Source of the DNA: Magnaporthiopsis rhizophila
Taxonomy: Eukaryota; Ascomycota; Sordariomycetes; Magnaporthales; Magnaporthaceae
NCBI GenBank assembly: GCA_003049465.1
Contig: PYSS01000001.1
Location: forward strand, 62,001-126,000
DNA: 64,000 nucleotides
Direction: 5' to 3'
Numbering within the stretch: position 1 is the stretch's first letter; every line of letters begins with the position of its first letter. Made by a program: the position numbers and the translations under genes. Under the pieces are notes generated by a model. The model was not told where the DNA came from. It saw only the letters and a program-made list of their open reading frames with translations, and made no database searches. Below, piece by piece: positions 46,420 through 54,154 of the stretch.

Positions 46420-47640
46420 AAGGAAAAATTTAAAAATGTTCCTGAAAAATATCACAGGTACTGGAAACTGTTCCAGAAAAATTTGGAAATAGTATTACCG
46501 GAATACGGACCATTTAATTATAAAATTAAGCTTAAATTAAAAGTATAGCTTAAATATTAAAAATTGTATCGATTAAACCTTTGGCAAAAAAAGCTGCTAT
46601 AAAAATAGTTAAAAAAAGAAATCAGGAAAAAATTTACCAGATTTTTTGATTCCTTTATGGGATATAAAATTTTGTTTGTTCCCAAAAAAAATGGGAAGGA
46701 ACGGATATATATCGATTATTATCCGTTAAATTAGAAAATAATAAAAGATCGATATTTTTTACCCTTAATTAATAAATTTAAAAATAGGCTCGGGAAAAAT
46801 TAATAATTTACAGCCCTAAATTTATACAAAACTTATAACCTGTTAAGGATTAAAAAGGGTAACGAATAAAAAATTGCTTTTTAAACCAAGCTCGAAATTT
46901 TCGAATTGTTGGTAATAATTTTTGGATTTACCAATACACCAGCCATGTTCCAACGAATAATTAACCATATATTATAAAAATATTTCGATATTTTTGCCTT
47001 TGCATACCTGAATAATATTTTGATCTTTTCAAATATGCTAAAAAAGCACAAATAATATATATATAAGGTGTTACAAAAATTGCAAAATATAAAACTTTTG
47101 ATTAACCCGGATAAATATATATGGTATTTTTTAAAGGTAATTTTTTCGGATTTGTTATTAAATAAAAAAAAATCCGGATAAAACCCAAAAAAATACAGGC
47201 AGTAAAAAACTGGCCTATATTTACCACGGTTAAAAAAATATAAAGTTTTTTGGGATTTTTAAACTTTTACCGAAAATTTATTTGAAATTTTAGCAAAAAA
47301 GCTATATTATTTACGGATTTTACCAAAAATAACACCTAATTTTATTAGGAAACACAAAAATAAATAGCTTTTAATTTGCTGAAAAAAGTTATTATTCAAA
47401 TACCGGTACTGGTAATATTAAACCCAAAAAAACCTTTTAAGGTTAAAGTTAATATATCGGATTTTGCTATTAAAAGATAATTAAAATAGCAAAACGATCA
47501 AAAAAAGCTGCACTTTTGCACATTTTTCTTGCAAAAATTAAATGAACCTAAGCTAAATTATCAAATCCATAATAAAAAGCTTTTTGCTATTATTAAAATT
47601 TTGAAAAAATAAAAGGTATATTTATGCAAAGCTAATCACC
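46420..47640 (+). pseudogene. Reverse transcriptase and RNase H remnants of element D
   Basis: Recognisable blocks in order are F-V-P-K-K-N-G-K-E-R, I-D-Y-Y, L-Y-K-T-Y-N-L at the start of the palm, F-A-Y-L-N-N-I-L-I-F at about 46998-47027 (YLDD with both Asp mutated to Asn), then L-N-Y-Q-I-H-N-K-K-L-F in RNase H. Stops are frequent. Confidence 0.75.
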
Positions 47641-47949
47641 AAATTATGGTATATACCGATCATAAAAACCTATTATAATTTATTATTAGCCAAGCATTAA
47701 ATAAAAAATAAATCCGATAAAATTAATTCCTTTAAAATTATAATTTTTGAATTGAGGTTAAAAAAGGGTTAAAAAACGGCCGAGCAAATGCTTTAAGCTG
47801 TTAATTAAATTATTAGATGGATATACCACCAGAAACATGCGTAATTTTGGCCAAAGGACCAAACGGATCCCTGATCCCGGCGCAGCAAGCGCTAACCAAA
47901 ATAACCCGGCAAAAAAATTGGACCCCAGAAAAAATCCAGCAGGTTTATA

Positions 47950-48420
47950 ACCAGATAATTAATAAATATTAAGGGATTATTAAAATTTGGAAAAAATTTT
48001 GGCAGCACCACGGGTTTATAAAAATTTGTGCCGAAATACAAAATGCAATTAAGGATTGCAAAAACTGTGCAAAAAATAAAACTAATAAGCATAAACCTTA
48101 TAAATTATTATAATTTTTACCAGTATTTAATAAAATATAGCAAAAAATTATAGCAAATTTTATTATAAGGCTATCCAAATTAAAAAAATCCTTTATAAAT
48201 ATTTAATATAATAATATTATAATAATAATCAATCAATTTACCAAATATACTATATACCTGCTATTTAAAAAAAATGCAAAGGTTATAAATTTAGCTTATA
48301 TTTTTATCCGAAATATAATTGCAAAATACAAAATACCAAATTGTATAATTTTAAACCAAAACAAATTGTTCAATAGCAAATTTTAAAAGCAGCTTATGGC
48401 AAATTTAAGCACAAAATATG
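47950..48420 (+). pseudogene. Integrase remnant of element D
   Basis: A zinc-binding C-K-N-C pair (around 48058-48069) is followed by K-P-Y-K-L-L and then the core with I-N-Q-F-T-K-Y-T-I-Y and an I-F-I-R-N-I-I-A-K helix. It parallels 38090-38329 of element C in the opposite orientation. Confidence 0.75.
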
Positions 48421-49924
48421 CCTTTTTTACAGTTTATCATTTTTAAATAAATAGGCAAATAAAATAAACAAACCAAACCATAAAATAATATTTACATTAT
48501 TTTATTAATTATAAACAAAATAACTGGGTATAATTATTTTTTATAACTTAATTTATATATAATAATTTAATATATAAAAATATAAAAATTATACCGTTTT
48601 ATACAAATTATGGATATATATCCACGATATATAAAAAACCCAAAGCAGAACCATATATTTTAATAGCAGAAATATAGGTAAAAAAACTTACTAAACTGCA
48701 CAAAAACCTCCAGGCAAAATTAAAAAAATTACAATAATATATATTTATACAGGCCAATAAAAAAAGGATTAAAAAACTAATTTTTAAAAAAAGGGATAAT
48801 ATTTATCTTTTTCGATACAATATCAAAATAAAACGATTAAATAATAAGCTAAACCATAAAAAATTGGGATTATTTAAAATTTTAAAAAAAAATTTTGATA
48901 TTAATTATAAATTTTAATTATTACCAATTATAAAAAACTATCCGGTTTTTTATATCGATTTGTTTAAACCAGTATTACCAGGGTTTAAAAATAATAAATT
49001 AATAAAAATCGACCCAAAACAAAAGTACAAAATCGAAAAAATTCTGGATAAAAATATTATTAACAAAATTAAGCATTATTTGGTTAAATAAATAAAATAC
49101 AAAATCGAAAAAAGCATTTGGGAAAAAAAAATAAACCTAAAAGGTGCGCCAAAAACTTTTAAAAAGTACCAGCAAAAAACCTTTAAAAAAAAGTTAATAC
49201 CAGTGCCAAAATTTGGATTTCGGTTTGGAACGCCCGTATTAAAATAATTTATCTGATTAAAATAAGGCTAATAAATCAAAATTAGGATTAACCTTATAAT
49301 CGGCCCAGCTTGGAAATAATAAAGGAAAATCGGAAGCTAATAAATTTAGGGGCATAATAAAGGCCTGCACAGCCGCCTATTCGGCCTTTTCCCATTTAAC
49401 CCACTCCAATTTTTTAATATTATCCAAATTATAACGAACCATTCGAATATACTTTTTACACCAGGATTTTTCCTATTTGCGCAAATGTTTTCGCTTATTT
49501 TTAAAATAACGGATTTTGTCGGAAACCAAATCCATTTCGTTCCGAAATTTGGAAAACTGAAAAGCGGTATAAAAAAATTAGGCCCGAAATAAATCCAAAA
49601 TATTGCAATTTACTCAATTGGAACAAATGCATTCCAAATAACAAAAAAAATTGAAAAAAAAATGCATAACAAACAAAAATATTACGAGATTTACAATTGG
49701 AACAAAAAAGCATTTTAATGCCCGATAAAAAAAATAATTCAAAAATATTGGCCCGATAAACTGTAAAAAAACGCACAAAAAAAGGTTTTTTTTGCACCCA
49801 ACCAAATATTTTATTAGAACAAAAAAAAATAAATAAAATAAAAAAAGGAAAAATATTTACCGACCGATAAAAGCAGGGATTGCAGGTTTTGGCCAAAAAA
49901 ATTTGGCTTAAAAAAAAACCTGAT

Positions 49925-50397
49925 ATTATAACCAAAACCGGCAAAGGACAAAAGGGCTGGGGCTAACCCCCAGCGGAATATTTTTACCCTGCAATTATAA
50001 AGGCCAAAAGCCAAATAACTAAAACCAGATAGGGAAAAAACCATATAACCAGGTTATATAGCAATAAAATGATACGCCCGGTACTAAACGTATCAAAAAT
50101 ATTATTAGGGATATTTTTAATATTTAAGAAAGCCAACGTATTATTAATATTTTTAGCCCCAAAAGTGAAAAATAGCACGGGTATATAAGGATCAAGGTTT
50201 CCTATTGTGTTAGATAGTTTTTGATTAAGGCCTCGGCATCAGTCAACCTAAATTAGCTCCAAGGCACCCCTTTGGGCAAGCAATCGAAACCTTTATTATT
50301 ACCCCAGTTCCCAGCATAAGGCAACCTTATGGATACCACACTGCTTAATACCTCTCCTAGCGTACCCTACCCTAGAAGCAGAGAACCGTTTATAACA
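49925..50397 (+). repeat. 3' LTR of element D
   Basis: Starts TATTATAACC (a mutated TGTTACGACC) and ends CCGTTTATAACA, followed by the GCGAT duplication. It matches the two pieces of the 5' LTR along its length, with many G-to-A and C-to-T differences. Confidence 0.88.
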
Positions 50398-50417
50398 GCG
50401 ATCCGGCGGAAAAAAAT

Positions 50418-50587
50418 ATATAATGGATCGGTGCTTTGCACCGCCTTGGTGGTTTATGGCTATGGCCACGTAATATATAAGGCCCATAGCCACCTGCAGG
50501 AAGGGTCCTTTTCGGATCCGTTTTTTCACCTTTATAAATAACCTTGTTCTTCTACACCAATAACCCCTTGGTGTCGATTCCGTAACA
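50418..50587 (+). repeat. Family-3 repeat (LTR-like), copy 2
   Basis: Matches 33726-33895 in the same orientation and ends GATTCCGTAACA. It directly follows the right target duplication of element D, so D was inserted in or next to this repeat. Confidence 0.65.
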
Positions 50588-51004
50588 CATAATCCATATC
50601 ATTCCCTTTTTTCTTTCCCTTTTTTTTGCCCTTTTTTCCAAACTTTTTTTCTCTCCCCTTCCGCTTGTTTTCCTGCTTATAATTTTTTTTGCCTCCCTTT
50701 TTTTATCGTGCTGGTTTTTCTTTATATAATTGCTTAACCTTCTACTCTTCAAATATTATTTACAATATAGCTGCTGCTGCTAATACTTTTTAACCTCTGC
50801 CTAGGGAATCCGGTAAGGATCTCTTTTTTTTCAAGATTTGACACCTGGCTGGTAATATTAGAATTAAGGGCAATTTTAATAATAAAATGCTACAATTTTA
50901 TACCTCCTCCTAATTCCTTGCATTTGGTGCACCATTATAAATTAAATTAATATTGCTTCAAGTCTTTATTTTTTGTTAATTACAAATAATAGGTGTTAAA
51001 CATA
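50588..51004. other. AT-rich, pyrimidine-rich spacer
   Basis: A pyrimidine-rich stretch (about 50605-50760) is followed by AT-rich sequence. No gene or known repeat was recognised. Confidence 0.5.
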
Positions 51005-51166
51005 ACTACTGCATGTATTAGGGTAACTTACCTTGTAAGCCTTATACTGGTTAAAGCTAAATTATGTAATTAGTTTAAGGTTAAGGTACGTACTTAACCT
51101 ACCCTGCACCTCCTGTATACTTAATTGGGGCACGTGGTTAGTTATACAATGCACCTACCCTATAAG
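51005..51166 (-). repeat. Dispersed repeat R2, copy 2
   Basis: Reverse-complement counterpart of 15100-15245. Here the repeat continues into the 27-bp tandem array, which is absent at the other copy. Confidence 0.8.
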
Positions 51167-51390
51167 GGTTATGCATACAACCTACCCTGTAAGGGTTATA
51201 CATATAACGTACCCTGTAAGGGTTTTATATATAACCTACCTTATAAGGGTTGTGCATGCAACTTGCGCTTGCAAGTCCAGCCTAGCTTATAAGGGCCACT
51301 GCCCTGCAAATCACCTATTTTGTAAAGGGTTGACGCCTTACAAGTCACTGGTTTTATAGGGGTTACAACCCTACAAGTCACCCGCCCTTC
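51144..51390 (+). repeat. Two adjacent tandem arrays (27-bp units, then about 33-bp units)
   Basis: Four 27-bp units ending CC(C/T)T(A/G)TAAGGGTT lie at 51144-51251. From about 51288 to 51390 three longer units follow, each with a TA(A/G)(A/G)GG core and ending in CAA(A/G)TCACC or CAAGTCACTGG. The short palindrome CCTTATAAGG recurs in both. No coding was seen. Confidence 0.8.
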
Positions 51391-51429
51391 AAGTTGCTGT
51401 CAATTTGACCAAGTCAGATTTGTCGGCCT

Positions 51430-51735
51430 AATGCGGAGATGGTTTTGATGGCCATGGTCGATTTTTTGCCAACCCCATACAAAATAATTTTTCGGAAATA
51501 GGCCTAGGGCACCGGAACGCCCGCCCGCGCAAGCCCGCGATATCGATGTCAGTGGGTTACGAGGGAATAGAGTTGGCTGCCCCTCACCTAAATAACAAAG
51601 CCTGTAACTACAATTGCTTGGGGCCCTGCACAGCGCTAACTTTAATGCATTGCAGGGCCCGTCCAACTAAACGTGCGCCCGCCGGCCCCGTGATTAGCGC
51701 ACCACTTCCCCTGTGCACGCTATATATTTCAACAA
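51430..51735 (+). repeat. Dispersed repeat R1, copy 2
   Basis: Direct-orientation counterpart of 3885-4195, slightly more GC-rich. It marks the start of island 3. Confidence 0.8.
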
Positions 51736-51954
51736 AGGTTCCCGAACTGCGGCTCTGCTGTCGGCGAGTCCTTTAAAGTGGCTGCCCCATTACCACCCGT
51801 TTATTAAGCGTTCTTGCATCACCCTGGCCGGCGTCATTAACCGCTGGCGTGGCCGAGAAAGCGACTCATGCTCCTCATGCGGAATATTCGTGCTTGTTTC
51901 CACTTTGGGCAGTCAAGTCAGCCAGAGTGCCGCGCAAGCCCCTTTGTCCACCCT

Positions 51955-52674
51955 TACTTACGCCAGCGCCTGCGCTACACGGCCGAGGCGATAACGGTCA
52001 CGACCCCAGCGACCACCATCGCGCCGCCGGTGGCAAGCTGCACCAAGGGCGTCCAGTGGGCCTACTATGCGCTCCAGCAGGGCACAGGCTCCGGCAGAGT
52101 CCCGCTAGTAAACCCCGTGTACCTCCAGAAAATACCGTACGAGGCTATAGACTGACCTGGAAGTACACCAAACAGCAGCCACAACAATACCAGCCTGTAC
52201 TGGGACACGTTCTCTCCCGACAACATCAAGAGCCTGACCCCCTTCAGCACCGTCTGGGGCAAGCGCATGTCGACCGGGAAGGGACAGGGAGAGTGCATCG
52301 CCTCCCCGGCGTACGTCAACGGCGTTGCCCAGTCCTCGGGTTCGCACCGCGCCTACTCGGTCCTGCAGGCACGCGGGTACATCGTCGCGGACCGGGCGAC
52401 GACCTACCACATCTACTTCAACAGCGCCGACGAGCTGTTCCTGGGCTGGTTCGGAGACGAGGCCAATGGTAACTGGAATTCGGGCCACGCTCGGCTGGTC
52501 ACCGGCCGCTACGCCTATCGCGCTATCCAGGCCAAGGCCGGCGACGTCATCCCCTTCCGCATCATCTACGGCAATGCCCAGGGCTGCTGCTCCTTCGGGT
52601 TCACGATCTATAAGGAGACCCCCGGCCAGGTTGGCTGGGATGCCGTGCTGTCGACTCCAACAACATCGTCCTGA
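51955..52674 (+). pseudogene. GLEYA-domain adhesin-like gene with an in-frame stop
   Basis: One frame reads I-T-V-T-T-P-A-T-T-I-A-P-P, then C-T-K-G-V-Q-W-A-Y-Y-A, up to a TGA at 52153-52155. It continues in the same frame with L-Y-W-D-T-F-S-P-D, Y-H-I-Y-F-N-S-A-D-E-L-F-L-G-W-F-G, and F-R-I-I-Y-G-N-A-Q-G, ending at 52674. This is the block order of GLEYA domains, the lectin-like ligand-binding domain of fungal cell-wall adhesins. No signal peptide or Ser/Thr-rich stalk is visible upstream, and no intron with GT..AG ends was found that removes the stop. I read it as a truncated gene carrying one nonsense codon. The second half alone (from Met at 52267) holds the domain core. Confidence 0.7.
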
Positions 52675-53218
52675 GCTGCTCCGGCGCTCTGGCGAGCCAG
52701 GCGCCCGCATTCCCTGATTGAAGCTCGAGGGCCGGGGCTCGGTGACACCAGTCCCGTAAACCTGAACGACTTTGGTGGGAGTATTGGGCAAGGTTTCCTT
52801 TATTTGGTGTATTATTAGCCACAAGACCACGTGGCCCGTCATGTGTGCTGCGGCGAGAGTCGGGTGCAGGCATCACAATGTGTTAGGCGATAGTTTGGTC
52901 ATTGTCGTCTTTTATTTGGGTCCAGCCCAAAAAGGCCTTCGGCCTCATGCCGAAGGTAACTAAATAGAGTCATATCTCCTTGGCCTGTCTCGGGACCTTG
53001 GTGCCTTCACCAAAAGCAGCCCCGTTAAATGGTTTGCGAGCTTAGTTTGCTCTGCGCGGACCGTCCCAACACCGCCCGTCTCTCCAGCGGCGCTTCCTGT
53101 AGCCATACGATGATGTTCTCGCGAACCCTGAGAGGCTGTCTGCTACAAGACAATAACAGCGGCGCCCTCTCAAGCCCCCAGCAGAGGCTCCTCGCCACAC
53201 TCCACAGTCGATCCCAAG

Positions 53219-53600
53219 ATGTGGCCAAGTTCCCAGCCGATGCTGGGCGACTACCGGTTGCTGGCGGCACCGATTACTGACGCCGCGGGGCGGATCGGCG
53301 AGATTCTGGGTGACCGGCGCTTCATTGTTGTTTGCGAGGGTTTAACCATATATCTGCGTGAGGAGGGCGTTCGGCTATTCGGGACTATCGTGGAGTTGTT
53401 CTCGGGCGCTGGTGGACAGCTGGTGTTCGATGCGTACGGCACTATTGTATTTCGCCTACAGTCGTTTCCGAAGCCGATCGAAAACACGGAGTCAACTTCA
53501 TTGGAGCATTGACGGTGAGAAAGGCGCTTGGAGCCTGGCATCCCAGGCTGAAATAGTGTCCTTCGCGGCTTGGACTTCCCCGTGTCATTGATGGCTCCCG
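53219..53600 (+). pseudogene. Leucine carboxyl methyltransferase (LCM/TcmP-type) fragment, frameshifted
   Basis: The frame reads Y-R-L-L-A-A-P-I-T-D, then F-I-V-V-C-E-G-L-T-I-Y-L-R-E-E-G-V, then G-G-Q-L-V-F-D-A-Y-G. This is the second half of the SAM-binding fold in LCM-type O-methyltransferases (V-A-E-G-L-x-M-Y-L and F-D-A-Y). After about 53500 homology seems to continue in another frame with H-W-S-I-D. The N-terminal SAM-binding part with the G-x-G loop is not found upstream. It is a 5'-truncated and frameshifted remnant. Confidence 0.6.
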
Positions 53601-53629
53601 TATCTCCGCGGTGCTGTCGCATGCTACGC

Positions 53630-54154
53630 TACAAGTTTAATGGGACCAGAAATCGATGCCATTACGGCGAGGCGGTGAAAACGATATGTTGATTAACAGA
53701 AGCTGACATTGTGAATGGTTTATACGAATATCGGTGACGAGGCGGCGTTGGGTTGAAGCCGGAAGAGATTGGCAATGATTTGGAACAGCAATTGTGTAAC
53801 CACGCTGTCAGAGAAGCAGAATATAGAATAATGCACAGAAAAAGTGAGGCGAAAAGGAACTAAAGGGAGAAAATACAATGGAAAGGGAATAGGAATCTCT
53901 CTTAAATGTAAAGCGATCCCATTTTTGATACAAATCCCAACGCCAGGATATCTCGAAGCCTCCTGCGAACCCACTTGCGCAAAGGGGTTGGGCAGCGGTA
54001 AATTGAGTAGGCCACCAATAGGAACAGTGCCCTCAGCGAGGCATCGCGGCGTCAGCATACGACGTGCGGGGTTACTTGAGCTGGGCCTTCAAAGTTCCCT
54101 CAGCATAAGGCCATCGAAACTTCTCCGTGCGGTACCGGGGCCAATATTAACCTG
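53630..54154. other. Intergenic region upstream of the HET gene
   Basis: No gene recognised. It contains the presumed promoter of the HET-domain gene, without a clear TATA box near the start. Confidence 0.5.

Larger units (their letters stand above)
35794..50397 (+). mobile_element. Element D: Ty3/Gypsy retrotransposon containing nested element C
   Basis: The 5' LTR starts at 35794 (TGTTACGACC) and is interrupted at 36112 by element C; it resumes at 43396 and ends TTGTAACA at 43550. Together the pieces measure about 474 bp. The interior is 43551-49924 and the 3' LTR about 49925-50397. The target duplication GCGAT is perfect (35789-35793 and 50398-50402). The interior reads on the + strand in the order gag with zinc knuckle (44466-44506), reverse transcriptase (about 46420-47160), RNase H (47424-47640), integrase (about 47950-48420) and chromodomain (about 49020-49180). 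All are broken by stops. Confidence 0.92.

Noticed and set aside
24800..51000. Mitochondrial DNA insertion or bacterial AT-rich island
   Set aside because: The AT richness is explained by LTR elements with recognisable Gypsy domains, target duplications and transition-type decay.
52105..52842. 245-codon - strand frame opposite the GLEYA gene
   Set aside because: It is the antisense shadow of the GLEYA-domain frame, which shows the family motifs.
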